Source: Echinarachnius parma (Eukaryota > Echinodermata > Echinoidea > Clypeasteroida > Echinarachniidae). From it: DNA of 64,000 bases. Within the stretch, counting starts at the first letter, position 1. Each line of letters opens with the position of its first letter. A program made the position numbers and the translations under genes. The stretch is from contig JBAMJV010002098.1 in the NCBI GenBank assembly GCA_037951105.1, forward strand, positions 1 to 64,000, in the 5' to 3' direction. This document shows positions 49,801 to 55,256 of the stretch, in pieces. The notes beneath the pieces are model-generated. The model was not told where the DNA came from and did no database searches. It saw only the letters and a program-made list of their open reading frames with translations.

Positions 49801-49816
49801 TAGCGGCCGCTACTAG
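16274..49816 (+). CDS. TRIP11: TRIP11 / GMAP-210 golgin, complete gene with 22 coding exons
   Basis: Known role: a long coiled-coil tether of the cis-Golgi. Its N-terminal ALPS motif senses curved vesicle membranes and its C-terminal GRAB domain binds Arf1-GTP; it is also needed for IFT20 Golgi anchoring in vertebrates. Seen: start [20 protein letters not shown] (ALPS-like, about residues 1-38); the conserved block [20 protein letters not shown] in exon 4; coiled coil through most of the protein including the 1,409-codon exon 14; the conserved tail [39 protein letters not shown] (GRAB) and WLSGFF. All 22 exons keep phase, giving 2,597 residues against about 1,979 in human; the excess is mainly coiled coil. 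Odd: partial exon copies in nine places, and a likely one-base frame break near the C-terminus (see findings). Confidence 0.93.
18223..18299 (+). CDS. TRIP11: TRIP11 exon 2
   Basis: 77 nt, phase 1-0. Encodes [20 protein letters not shown]... to KAE, the start of the coiled coil. Acceptor gttaaacag, donor gtaaat. Confidence 0.85.
18395..18468 (+). mobile_element. Possible LINE 3' tail
   Basis: The phrase gaatgggccaccctggtaaa followed by AT-rich and AAATA repeats resembles the 3' ends of CR1/L2-like LINEs. There is no coding part, so the call is weak. Confidence 0.25.
18471..19743. mobile_element. hAT-like non-autonomous element (about 1.27 kb) in TRIP11 intron 2
   Basis: The ends are TAATGCTGTTA and TAACAGCATTA. 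The 8-bp word AATAGAAC lies directly left (18,463-18,470) and, after a 5-bp GATTA slip, right (19,749-19,756), fitting a hAT duplication. Both subterminal regions are dense in cggatcg/ctcgga words. No transposase frame is open. Confidence 0.6.
19978..20661. mobile_element. hAT MITE, 684 bp, almost one long palindrome
   Basis: The ends are TAGTGCTGTAAC and GTTACAGCACTA with a perfect 8-bp duplication TCTCAGCC (19,970-19,977 and 20,662-20,669). Subterminal zones are full of GATCGG words. The inner 20,115-20,520 is a nearly perfect palindrome with arms of about 195 bp. Confidence 0.82.
21094..21439 (+). repeat. TRIP11: 46-bp minisatellite made of complete 3' splice sites (8 units)
   Basis: Units start at 21094, 21140, 21186, 21232, 21278, 21324, 21370 and 21416, exactly 46 bp apart. 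Each holds the first eight codons of exon 3 (aatgaaaggcttcggacta), a branch-like ttaac, a pyrimidine-rich stretch and ttacacag. The last unit is the real exon start. A lone, more diverged copy is at about 20,786. Confidence 0.95.
21416..21526 (+). CDS. TRIP11: TRIP11 exon 3
   Basis: 37 codons, phase 0-0. [20 protein letters not shown] aligns with human [20 protein letters not shown]. Its acceptor and first codons are the last unit of the 46-bp array at 21,094. Confidence 0.92.
22157..22722. repeat. Inverted repeat pair in TRIP11 intron 3
   Basis: GATGACGTCATAGTGTGCAA and ttagcagacgatgtc (22,157-22,198) recur inverted as gacatcgtctgctaa and atatgtgacgtcac (22,677-22,722). The enclosed 480 bp shows no gene. 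A MITE is likely but its ends are not sharp. Confidence 0.5.
23293..23625 (+). CDS. TRIP11: TRIP11 exon 4
   Basis: 111 codons, phase 0-0. Holds the conserved [20 protein letters not shown] block. Just before it [16 protein letters not shown] and HDFDDVI form three imperfect copies of a short repeat (about 23,436-23,520), apparently copied from the conserved motif. Confidence 0.93.
23857..24149. mobile_element. MITE with GGGGTGTTTCAC ends and CTG duplication
   Basis: The inverted ends are GGGGTGTTTCACAAAGAT and ATCTTTGTGAAACACCCC, and CTG flanks both sides (23,854-23,856 and 24,150-24,152). A 3-bp CWG or TWA duplication is usual for PIF/Harbinger. A sister copy is at 46,862-47,145. Confidence 0.75.
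24357..24428 (+). CDS. TRIP11: TRIP11 exon 5
   Basis: 24 codons, phase 0-0 ([20 protein letters not shown]...). Acceptor tatctcacag, donor gtgagt. Confidence 0.8.
24841..25260 (+). pseudogene. TRIP11: Two decayed upstream copies of TRIP11 exon 6
   Basis: Copies start at 24,841 and 25,097, each with its own cag acceptor, 256 and 230 bp before the next. They cover only the exon's first part (NLEEKL...HELSGVQ...HSHKLKTM). The first has an in-frame TAG after VQNS; the second runs into intron and TAA without a donor. Confidence 0.88.
25327..25581 (+). CDS. TRIP11: TRIP11 exon 6
   Basis: 85 codons, phase 0-0, third and only intact member of a three-copy array. [20 protein letters not shown] aligns with human [20 protein letters not shown]. 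Confidence 0.88.
25826..25930 (+). pseudogene. TRIP11: Decayed upstream copy of TRIP11 exon 7
   Basis: The copy begins after ttttatcag, 181 bp before the intact exon: [20 protein letters not shown]... [10 protein letters not shown], then drifts into intron with a stop soon after. Confidence 0.87.
26007..26271 (+). CDS. TRIP11: TRIP11 exon 7
   Basis: 265 nt, phase 0-1, second and intact copy. Encodes [18 protein letters not shown]... to [11 protein letters not shown], coiled coil. Donor gtaaga. Confidence 0.88.
26715..27415 (+). pseudogene. TRIP11: Four decayed upstream copies of TRIP11 exon 8
   Basis: Copies start at 26,715, 26,914, 27,120 and 27,321, with the real exon at 27,520; the steps are 199, 206, 201 and 199 bp. 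Each keeps a pyrimidine tract and cag acceptor. They carry changed residues, one an early in-frame TAA (GAGTTTTAA), and none keeps the TELNASH end or a donor. Confidence 0.9.
27520..27623 (+). CDS. TRIP11: TRIP11 exon 8
   Basis: 104 nt, phase 1-0. [20 protein letters not shown]..., last of five tandem copies. The donor (gtacat after CAT) is weak; I chose it because it keeps the frame into exon 9 and this copy alone continues with TELNASH. Confidence 0.7.
27758..27915. mobile_element. pogo/Tigger-like MITE (158 bp)
   Basis: The ends CAGTGGAACCTCATTATAGC and TTATAACGAGATTCCACTG are inverted copies flanked by TA (27,756-27,757 and 27,916-27,917). This end type with TA duplication is classical for the pogo branch of Tc1/mariner. 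Confidence 0.75.
28037..28345 (-). mobile_element. tRNA-derived SINE, family 2, with repeated flank
   Basis: On the minus strand there is an A box TAGCTCAGTCGG (near 28,113) and a B box GGTTCGAATCC (near 28,075). The interval between them is too short for a working tRNA. The phrase gagcaaagaaa-tgggattc occurs at 28,046 and again near 28,330, perhaps a second truncated copy. Confidence 0.55.
28909..29142. mobile_element. Hairpin MITE with GGGTGGAATTCAC ends
   Basis: The arms (GGGTGGAATTCACAAAGGAG with its reverse complement ending CCACCC) pair for more than 50 bp, including a doubled ggaggtttgta motif. AAT flanks both ends, a possible 3-bp duplication. Confidence 0.7.
29150..31560. other. AT-rich intron sequence, TRIP11 intron 8
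   Basis: No exon or known element seen. A degenerate repeat of about 150-175 bp (ggcacaaagtattcac near 29,867, 30,042 and 30,190, each followed by gggcatgt and ttgcacattt words) occupies about 29,860-30,300. A poly-C tract lies at about 31,724-31,739. Confidence 0.55.
31960..32094 (+). CDS. TRIP11: TRIP11 exon 9
   Basis: 45 codons, phase 0-0: [20 protein letters not shown]... to MMEAGQK. Acceptor atcatgtag, donor gtaagc. Confidence 0.85.
32280..32560. mobile_element. Decayed MITE of the cagggct / cttgcccc family
   Basis: Shares ordered words with 48,300-48,605 (aaggaattacatttt, ctcttagtt-aa-agaaat, gggcaa, tgcccc) and the general character of 51,851-52,191. The ends are too worn to place exactly. 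Confidence 0.4.
32791..32976 (+). CDS. TRIP11: TRIP11 exon 10
   Basis: 62 codons, phase 0-0: [20 protein letters not shown]... to SRLQNE. Acceptor ttctgatcag; donor gttatc is a weak match to consensus but keeps phase with exon 11. Confidence 0.8.
33375..33774. mobile_element. MITE with ATATGTGACCTTACACC ends (about 400 bp)
   Basis: Inverted ends of about 25 bp: ATATGTGACCTTACACCACA at the left and its reverse complement at 33,748-33,773. There is no coding frame. It lies in the intron before TRIP11 exon 11. Confidence 0.7.
33860..34326 (+). CDS. TRIP11: TRIP11 exon 11, Ser-rich linker
   Basis: 467 nt, phase 0-2. After [20 protein letters not shown] the sequence leaves coiled coil for a Ser/Pro/Asp-rich stretch ([27 protein letters not shown]-like), probably an unstructured hinge. 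Donor gtgaga. Confidence 0.87.
34431..34832. mobile_element. Foldback MITE with about 165-bp arms
   Basis: AACAGGACTTTCTGCAACG at the left is matched by CGTTGCAGAAAGTCTTGTTT at the right; pairing continues inward through ttcagtggt and gaggatcttttgtcaatcat. The loop is about 70 bp. Confidence 0.8.
35014..35775 (+). pseudogene. TRIP11: Four decayed upstream copies of TRIP11 exon 12
   Basis: Copies start at 35,014, 35,233, 35,444 and 35,674, before the intact exon at 35,891; the steps are 219, 211, 230 and 217 bp. They keep [19 protein letters not shown]... but each fails differently: copy 2 has TGA after EAV, copy 3 TAG after DWEM, copy 4 has acceptor TG instead of AG, and all end at GGAGGAAGTGA with no proper donor. 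Confidence 0.93.
35891..36053 (+). CDS. TRIP11: TRIP11 exon 12
   Basis: 163 nt, phase 2-0, last of five tandem copies and the only one with a full exon body ([20 protein letters not shown]... DMTAEK) and donor gtaagt. Confidence 0.9.
36411..36524 (+). CDS. TRIP11: TRIP11 exon 13
   Basis: 38 codons, phase 0-0: [20 protein letters not shown]... to AALSI, coiled coil. Donor gtaagt. Confidence 0.88.
36968..41194 (+). CDS. TRIP11: TRIP11 exon 14, giant coiled-coil exon (1,409 codons)
   Basis: One uninterrupted frame of 4,227 nt, residues about 804-2212, Glu/Gln/Leu/Lys-rich with heptad character throughout, the expected spacer rod of a golgin. Acceptor tttttcaacag at 36,967; donor gtagag at 41,195, and reading past it reaches TAA at 41,201. 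Two in-frame internal duplications are visible: [17 protein letters not shown] and [17 protein letters not shown] 96 nt apart (about 37,215 and 37,311), and three LLKSKE-type 8-residue units at about 40,502-40,561. Several frames on the opposite strand are compositional shadows. Confidence 0.96.
41550..41630 (+). pseudogene. TRIP11: Decayed upstream copy of TRIP11 exon 15
   Basis: Starts after atcctatag, 224 bp before the intact exon: [20 protein letters not shown] followed by HLILDV and a stop. Confidence 0.88.
41774..41967 (+). CDS. TRIP11: TRIP11 exon 15
   Basis: 194 nt, phase 0-2. [20 protein letters not shown] aligns with human ELDRLRVHLLETEDSYTREA. Acceptor tattttctag, donor gtatgg. 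Confidence 0.92.
42060..42144 (+). pseudogene. TRIP11: Downstream 3'-half copy of TRIP11 exon 15 with donor
   Basis: The sequence gggagaagggactgaggaat to cagagtgcaag, followed by gtatgg, repeats the exon's 3' half and 5' splice site 177 bp downstream. It has no acceptor. Confidence 0.85.
42565..42728 (+). CDS. TRIP11: TRIP11 exon 16
   Basis: 164 nt, phase 2-1. [11 protein letters not shown] aligns with human NLQMVLEHFQQ. It is the first and only complete member of a six-copy array in which the exon's 3' part and donor recur. Confidence 0.9.
42735..43693 (+). repeat. TRIP11: Array of five downstream copies of the TRIP11 exon 16 3' half with GAT/GGT microsatellite
   Basis: Copies end at 42,937, 43,127, 43,329, 43,513 and 43,693, following the real exon end at 42,728; steps are 209, 190, 202, 184 and 180 bp. 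Each keeps cagttccaacaag plus a gtatga or gtagga donor, then a TGATGG microsatellite. None has a convincing acceptor. Frames reading through it on either strand are not genes. Confidence 0.92.
43694..43945. repeat. (GAT)n / (GGT)n microsatellite
   Basis: Long GATGATG and GGTGGTG tracts after the last exon 16 copy. Poly-Asp, poly-Met and poly-Ile frames here are artefacts of the repeat. Confidence 0.95.
44023..44126 (+). CDS. TRIP11: TRIP11 exon 17
   Basis: 104 nt, phase 1-0: [20 protein letters not shown]... to RTLELE. Acceptor cattcacag, donor gtaaaa. Confidence 0.87.
44509..45330 (+). pseudogene. TRIP11: Three decayed upstream copies of TRIP11 exon 18, one gap filled by a MITE
   Basis: Copies start at 44,509, 44,672 and about 45,261, before the intact exon at 45,491. 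The first two have AG acceptors, the first an early TAG. The step from copy 2 to 3 is 589 bp, but about 385 bp of it is a later insertion, leaving about 200 bp. Confidence 0.87.
44787..45172. mobile_element. Insertion with TTACATACCT ends
   Basis: tgattacatacct at the left faces aggtatgtgatta at the right, with cagtaggattttatc and gagtaggattttt inside each end. It sits between two exon 18 copies, so it arrived after that duplication. It contains a GC-rich cgcgcttctcgcgcgcg patch. Confidence 0.55.
45491..45590 (+). CDS. TRIP11: TRIP11 exon 18
   Basis: 100 nt, phase 0-1. [20 protein letters not shown] aligns with human [20 protein letters not shown]. It is the last, intact one of four copies. 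Donor gtaagt. Confidence 0.92.
45601..45692. mobile_element. Small hairpin element with TTAACCGCACC arms
   Basis: gtgtattaaccgcacctttt faces aaaggggggtgcggttaata. It starts about 10 bases after the exon 18 donor. Confidence 0.6.
45926..46007 (+). CDS. TRIP11: TRIP11 exon 19
   Basis: 82 nt, phase 1-2: [20 protein letters not shown] followed by STESKVDK, matching human ...LMSLANSSEGKVDK just before the GRAB domain. Confidence 0.9.
46341..46479. mobile_element. pogo-like MITE (139 bp)
   Basis: The ends CAGTAGTCTCCGCTTTATGG and CATTAAGCGAAGAGTACTG are inverted copies flanked by TA (46,339-46,340 and 46,480-46,481). Confidence 0.68.
46862..47145. mobile_element. MITE with GGGGTGTTTCAC ends, copy 2
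   Basis: Same family as 23,857-24,149. Flanks are ATG (46,859-46,861) and CTG (47,146-47,148), a CTG duplication with one change. Confidence 0.78.
47319..47475. mobile_element. MITE with TGCCCCGTTTCATAAAAC ends
   Basis: The inverted ends (TGCCCCGTTTCATAAAACA and TGTTTTATGAAACGGGGCA) are flanked by CTG on both sides (47,316-47,318 and 47,476-47,478). 157 bp, no coding frame. Confidence 0.78.
47928..48054 (+). pseudogene. TRIP11: Two decayed copies of the TRIP11 GRAB exon start
   Basis: Copies start at 47,928 and 48,017, before the intact exon at 48,125 (steps of 89 and 108 bp). Each follows a tag acceptor and repeats gccactggt-aa-atcttttcctg, then decays. Confidence 0.8.
48125..48239 (+). 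CDS. TRIP11: TRIP11 exon 20, GRAB domain
   Basis: 115 nt, phase 2-0: [20 protein letters not shown]... [13 protein letters not shown], matching human [20 protein letters not shown]. The GRAB (GRIP-related Arf-binding) domain recruits the golgin through Arf1-GTP. Two degenerate copies of its 5' end precede it. Confidence 0.93.
48300..48605. mobile_element. MITE of the gcccgatcgggc family
   Basis: ttaggcaagcccccacactaac at the left opposes gatgtgtcaagccctgattt at the right; the body resembles 32,280-32,560. Ends are approximate. Confidence 0.45.
48636..48925 (+). mobile_element. tRNA-derived SINE, family 3
   Basis: A box TGGCTTAGTGGTTAGAG and B box GGTTCGAACCC head a body unlike family 1 (gacgtgtggcctagggctaa). 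The tail is a ctttaactttaact repeat. Confidence 0.72.
48997..49098 (+). CDS. TRIP11: TRIP11 exon 21
   Basis: 34 codons, phase 0-0: [20 protein letters not shown], matching the vertebrate TGWLGGGSKSVPNTPL region. Donor gtaagc. Confidence 0.9.
49520..49816 (+). CDS. TRIP11: TRIP11 exon 22, last coding exon
   Basis: Reads [20 protein letters not shown]..., matching human [20 protein letters not shown], then INPFSSP and [12 protein letters not shown] as in human VNPFLAP and GPGGPGHLLLK. In this frame it ends at TAG 49,814-49,816 after a poorly conserved [12 protein letters not shown]. In the next frame, open to TAG 49,950-49,952, lies a tail ending MFAPIPVKEGKG... GLGELLH that resembles the vertebrate end (FTPLPALPDN... 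VLKDLLKQ). The true C-terminus is therefore probably the longer one, with one extra G at 49,759-49,763. Confidence 0.85.
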   Translation, partial: SFSLEFVHFLEAESTPKRSPRLPVDEMSRDTHHPRSSINPFSSPIPQHSPFMQGNPHTASLGASPGSRGPGAAHPFLKSTGAAGDTHWGDPACHSGRY

Positions 49817-50005
49817 CTTGCCTGGTGGCTCGATATCAGCGGGAAGGGCTGCTACGCCGGTTGCGATGTTTGCACCGATCCCTGTTAAAGAGGGCAAAGG
49901 TCGTGGGTCACCAAAAGGTCAAGCGGCAGGTCTGGGAGAGTTACTTCACTAGAGACAGTTGAACACTTCTAAGTGAAAGGGATCTGACAGCTCTATGGCA
50001 TTTTT

Positions 50006-50033
50006 CAGGCCCGTAGCCAGGATTTTTTCAATG

Positions 50034-50069
<36 letters not shown>

Positions 50070-50222
50070 GTAATTTACAAAAACAGGACGAGACTGAGAC
50101 CACTGGTTGAGTCGTGTGGGGGTTCAACAAGACCGACTTTGGCCCGATCGAGACCACTGGTTTAGATGGCCAAGACCGATGACCCAAGACCATCCAACGC
50201 ACCCCCTCTGGCTGCGGTCCTG
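50006..50222. mobile_element. MITE with CAGGCCCGTAGCCAG ends and poly-G, in the TRIP11 3' UTR region
   Basis: CAGGCCCGTAGCCAG faces CTGGCTGCGGTCCTG. A G-run of about 34 bases lies at 50,035-50,068. It begins about 55 bp after the longer candidate stop codon. Confidence 0.5.
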
Positions 50223-50554
50223 TTTGTGTGTAATGTGTGACATTTGCACTCAAGGAGTGTAGCCCTTACTGCACTAGAGAGAAGCTGTTTGTGACTGGTC
50301 AGGCCAATACTCAGGCTAAGGCTAATAGAGAATGCATGTTATGCCAGAATCAAAGCGTCTGGAATATGTTGTACCTGTGCATCTGAGATCATCTGATCAT
50401 CGTAGATGTACAGCCCTTCAACAGCTTTGAAAAGGTATTGCATTATAACAATTAAAAGCTGAGTTTTAGTGGCCCTGGGTCAATGCTCATTCTGAGCCCT
50501 GCATGGCCAGCTGATTGCAATGTCCAATATTCAAAGACTAGCGTTGAGCATTAC

Positions 50555-50726
50555 AAAAAGGGGCCGTCTACAAAGTACGTACGCACATTTTGGTCCGAAA
50601 TTGCACCCCCTCCCCCCCTGTACGCACTTGTTTTGCATGTGGTTGAATGGAGCGTACGCATCATCGTGAACCCCCCCCCCCCCCCTCCCCCCTCTTGTGC
50701 GTACGTACTTTGTAGATGGCCCCAAA
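50555..50726. mobile_element. MITE with GGGGCCGTCTACAAAGTACG ends
   Basis: Inverted ends of about 28 bp (ggggccgtctacaaagtacg; rc of cgtactttgtagatggcccc). Poly-C tracts at 50,611-50,618 and 50,670-50,686 lie in its body. Confidence 0.75.
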
Positions 50727-50756
50727 GTACGTACGCAAATTCATTTGTTGTTTTGC

Positions 50757-50762
50757 AATAAA
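50757..50762 (+). terminator. TRIP11: Candidate poly(A) signal for TRIP11
   Basis: AATAAA about 0.8-0.95 kb after the two candidate stop codons. Other AATAAA words occur in this AT-rich DNA, so this is only a candidate. Confidence 0.3.
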
Positions 50763-51074
50763 CTCTGCTTTTGCCATGTAACATAACTTTGTCATATTAG
50801 AATGATATATGAATTTAACATGAATGTTGAATTATTCCATAGATTGGTATTATTCACAAGGCTTTCTAAATATAATTTAATGTGTGTCCATTCCATGAAG
50901 AAAGCTGAGCAAGAAGAAACAGACTTTGTATCTGAAATAAGTTCCAACAAACTTGAATTAAATTCTTAATATGTATTATTATATCTTTTGAGGGGTTTTA
51001 ACCCTTATTTTTCTAGGTAAACTTATAGAATAGTACTAGTATTTATGTTAATTTTCAATATGTATTTACATTGT

Positions 51075-51720
51075 GCATGTAACTTGGAAGGAGTGCTCCT
51101 CAGGGAGTAGAGATGGTGCACATAAATCACTTTGAGATGATACTTTTTTTTATAATATATCAACTGCCATATAAATTGAACCTACTATTATTGTAGGTAC
51201 TTGTAACTACAGTGACTTTGTTAAAACATTAGACTACTATAGGAATATCAAAATGTGTTGAACTATCCAGATATATTTAGTAGTTATATTTATCTTAATC
51301 TCTCCGCAGCATAGGCCCCCTTTTCTCAAAATGTTGAGATGATAGTACTAGTTAAGTATATTATAATCTGGACCCACTATAAGTTGTAGCATTCTTCCAT
51401 TGCCCATGATTTGCTTGGAATGAGTGCTCCATAGGGAGTGGAGATGGTGCACACAATGTGTGCGGGTTAGCAGTATATCTTGTGACGGGGTGGGTGTATG
51501 AGTTTTTAAGTTAAAAATTATTGTATATACATGTACGTCACTAAAATATTACACTGTACTTGAGGAATAGCGATTTACTAAAAAATATATTTTAGTGACA
51601 TAGATATGACGTAGATAAAATAAATTTTAACTTCAGAATACACCCCCAGGGTAGTAATAGCATAAATTGCTTAGAGATGATACTGTTTAATTTAGCTCTA
51701 TATAAATCAAACCTGTTGTT
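51075..51720 (+). mobile_element. SINE family 1 fragments with an inserted hairpin
   Basis: 3' body pieces (gagtgctcc-cagggagt-gagatggtgcaca) occur near 51,090 and 51,420, and ctatataaat tails near 51,165 and 51,700. Between them, 51,508-51,632 is a hairpin (acgtcactaaaatatt; aatatattttagtgac) splitting one fragment. Confidence 0.6.
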
Positions 51721-51850
51721 GTTTTTATTATTTGCATTGATTATGTTCATTATGTTATCTTCAGAATAAGGTTTTATGTTTTAATCAATTGTTGTGCCCT
51801 TCAAGAAATGTGTGTTGGGGAAAAACAGTCCAGACTTTTTAGCCTTATTA

Positions 51851-52191
51851 CAGGGCTCCACACTTAACTTTTTTGTCTTTGGCCCGGTCAGGCCAGTGAA
51901 AGAATTTCTTCCCCTTTTCTGGTGGCCGAAAGAAATATTTACTGGCCCGAAAATTGTTTTCCATGATTAAACTTTTTACAATTTAAAATATCACTCTTTC
52001 CTGATCAAACCTGTGATTATAGATGACGCATAACATGGCAGAAAACAAATTGTTCTCATTTTGTCAATGTCTGGTTGAAAATCTGCTTGCCCGATCGGGC
52101 CACCAAGATATGACTTTTATACATTTTTGCTGGCCCGAAGTGCAATTTCACTGGCCCCAGGCCAGCGGGCCAGTGGGAGTCTTGAGCCCTG
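51851..52191. mobile_element. hAT-like MITE with CAGGGCTC ends (341 bp)
   Basis: CAGGGCTCCACACTTAAC faces GTCTTGAGCCCTG, with a 7-bp duplication CTTATTA (51,844-51,850 and 52,192-52,198). The body is rich in ctggcccga words. Confidence 0.7.
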
Positions 52192-52199
52192 CTTATTAG

Positions 52200-53430
52200 A
52201 ATCAGTGTGCTTTAAGATAGTGTAATGAAAACGATATTTACAAAGGTTTAACTGCGCATTGGAAGTTAGTCTCTCTTCAATGACGGTAGGCGATTTTGAG
52301 ATTTCTTTTGCGCATGTGAATGTGAAGATCACATATTCTGTTATAGTAAAAATTAAATCGTTGCAAATTATATTTAGGCAGTGCTCTAGCGGTGCAAGTT
52401 TCATTCTTGAAATTGGATTCATTGCAATAGTTGAATCAAGACATGCTATTTATTAATGGCAGTGCAACTTAAGAAGACATAACTTCATAATATATTGTGC
52501 TTAGAAATTATTATCAATCGTACTAGGCGCTAGTATATAAATCAAAACATTATTATTATTATTATAATGTTGTATTGATTTGTTTTATTTTCATTTTAAA
52601 GGATACCTTGTGAAAAACATTCCTGTCCTATGTCTTTTTGTATCTTGATTATTCAGACCTGCCATTCATAATTTCATAGTTTCATTCTTAAAGCAGGAGT
52701 TCACTATTGTTTCATCAAAGAAGTAATCAACAATCAATTTTCCTGATAATATCTTGTATGCGAACAAAATGTGCCTACATTACATGACATTTATAGGTAA
52801 ACATGTCCGATGTCGAGGAATAATGTTGATATTTATACATTGAATATTGTACAGAAATAGAATTAAATTTTTATGATATCTACTAGAATTACTGCATTAC
52901 CTAGTTCTGTCTTTCTGTTGTTATCTACTGTATATATGATTCTGCAAACAATTGTACTAGTCATAGTTAATTGTGTAGCTTCTTGTGTAGCTTCTATATA
53001 GTGTTCCCCTCCAAAACAAGTGGTGTGCCCCTATCCAGTTAGTAAGACCCCATGGGGGGGGGGGGGGGGGTACAAAATAAACCATTACTTTACTGATAAA
53101 GAATATGTGCCCTGTTGCTCTTTATTTTTAATCTAGACTGTACATAGAGGATACCAAACTATTATGATTTTCTTGCCAAGGAAGGTAATTTTGGGCCGAG
53201 AACATACATTATATCATTTAGAATTTGCTGGTTAAATGCCCCTCCAGCACCAAATTAATAAAGCCCCCTTTTTCTTTTGGTCCTTTGGGGAATCATCAGG
53301 GGGCGGTGGTAACTCACAAATGCCAATAAATGACAAAGAAGTGTATGTGTGTGTGTGTGTGTGAGCTTGTGTGTGTATATGCCTTCGCTCAAGCATTTCT
53401 CTTCTAGAGTTTGTTTAGACAGTGTGAATA
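52200..53430. other. Intergenic, no gene recognised
   Basis: AT-rich, with a poly-G tract at 53,057-53,070 and a TG microsatellite at 53,342-53,377. Short frames here have no recognisable product. Confidence 0.55.
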
Positions 53431-53770
53431 AGTTATAGTGGATGTGGTGTGGCAAGATTGGTAAAGCACATGCTTTCCAATCGTGAGATCCCAGGTTCGA
53501 ACCCTGCCCCCGTTTGTCCTTCAGCAAGACAATTTATCAACTATTGCTGCTCTCTATATACCCAGGTGTATGAATGGGGATCGGTAGGAGGTGAAAGCCG
53601 GTGAAAAACGATCTTCTTGAGCCAATGAGCGCTTGGAAGGAATGCTCCCCAGGGAGTGGAGATGGTGCACACAATGTGTGCTGGTTTGCATGGTATCCTA
53701 TGACTGGGGTAACTGTGTAAAGCGCTATGAATCATTTATGTACTTAGCGCTATATAAGAAACAATACATG
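53431..53770 (+). mobile_element. tRNA-derived SINE, family 1, second copy
   Basis: Same head (ggcaagattggtaaagc, GGTTCGAACCC), body (gagcgcttggaaggaatgct) and tail (gcgctatataaga) as the copy at 5,828. Confidence 0.82.
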
Positions 53771-53818
53771 TATTATTATTTATTTATTGTAATCAGGAGT
53801 AAAACCAATAGATTCGCC

Positions 53819-53819
<1 letters not shown>

Positions 53820-53883
<64 letters not shown>
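53820..53883. repeat. Poly-C tract of about 64 bases
   Basis: An uninterrupted C-run directly after a SINE and its AT-rich tail. A shorter C-rich run is at 53,994-54,017. Length is unreliable in any assembly. Confidence 0.9.
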
Positions 53884-53885
<2 letters not shown>

Positions 53886-53889
53886 TATT

Positions 53890-54950
53890 ACTTGTACTTA
53901 AAAACAGATCGGAGAGCACCGTTTTCAGTTAAAATCATTTACACTTGTATTCTATTTTGCAGTTTTGCCCCCATTATGTTAAATCCTGCCCCTGCCCCCC
54001 CCCCCCCTCCCGGCCCCCCATGGGCATCATGACTCAAGTATTCTAGTTCTAGTTCTGTGTTAATACTCATCAACACCTGTTCAGCATCGCTACTGAGATG
54101 AGGGTAAAGTTCCTGAAAAGGGAACTAAATGGTTTCGAGGGCCACCTTGAACTTCTCCACTTTAAATAAATTGCAAAGGCCGTGGAGAGATAGTGAGCCT
54201 TGTCTACCACTTTTAGACCCTTTTGAAAAATAGCTTGTAGCTGACAAGCCGCAATTCATCCCAATATATAAACGCTAAACAGAGAGACAGAGAGGATAGA
54301 GGATAAACTCATCACTTAATTATATACAAATATACAATGTATATGTGTTCATATAAATAAATAAGTAAATATAACACCAACATTCAATAACTAATCACGG
54401 TAAACAACTATAACGGTCCCGAGAGGAACTTACAATTGTGCCAAAAATGTATAATTTATGCTTTACCAATTTACATGACTGTATACAACCCTCCATAAAT
54501 GGAGCATTTTGGCCAGTTGCAGTGTGAGTCAAAAGTTGTCATCATCGATTCAGATTCAGATTCCTTTTCATTAATGTGTTATAAAAACACAATTTTATTT
54601 CAGAAGCTCTTAAAACAATGGGCATGAAGGAAATGCGTGAGACATTTGAACATGTATGTAGAATTCCATTCAACTATACAGTATAGGGCGCAATATTTAG
54701 AGGGGTGGAGTCTTGGGGTGCATACAGTAAACTCGATAAGAGTACATTATTGTTAACGTCTAGCGCGCGCTTTTTGTGTTTTTTTTTTCTGTTTTAGCTC
54801 GGAGTTACCACCTGATCCATTGATAAAGCTAGCATGCATGTGCCAAACCAGCTGCATGCACAACCAAAATCGATCCCTGGGACCCAAACGTCATTTCTCA
54901 TTATCATACTACGGCCCGCCCTTTTTCCATTCATGATTATGTTTTGACTG
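53890..54950. other. Intergenic, no gene recognised
   Basis: No gene or known element. A GC patch with gtctagcgcgcgctttttg lies at 54,759-54,777. Confidence 0.5.
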
Positions 54951-54959
54951 TGAGTTGGC

Positions 54960-55256
54960 AGACTTTCGCTGATCTGCACTGTGCGTGCACACTCTGCGGG
55001 GGAACGGCCCACAACATTGCCGCAGCGAAAAATAGGCGGGCTTCCGTTGAGTTCATTATGCCGCGCCAAAATTGAACTGAAATTACACAGCAAACAAGTC
55101 ACCGGCGGCGTTCTGTGTGCATGTAATAAAACGCTACGGGAATTTCTAACCGAAGTACGCGCGCGCGCGTACGTTAATTCTCGTTATGATTTTCTGTAAT
55201 ATGGAGACCGAAACGCGAACATGATAGAAGAACACTGCAGATTATGAGACACTTTG
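54960..55256 (+). promoter_or_regulatory. Probable E2F7/8 promoter and non-coding first exon, with an E2F site at 55,063-55,070
   Basis: A CpG-rich stretch in AT-rich surroundings. GCGCCAAA at 55,063-55,070 is the exact reverse complement of the E2F consensus TTTGGCGC. A strong donor (actttg followed by gtaaga) at 55,257 could end a 5' UTR exon joined to 59,275. Only a short upstream frame (from ATG 55,201) is present. In vertebrates E2F7 and E2F8 are themselves E2F targets, so autoregulation is a fair inference. Confidence 0.5.

Noticed and set aside
53633-53932. 99-codon frame with a long poly-Pro segment
   Set aside because: Poly-Pro is only the translation of the poly-C tract; it starts within a SINE.
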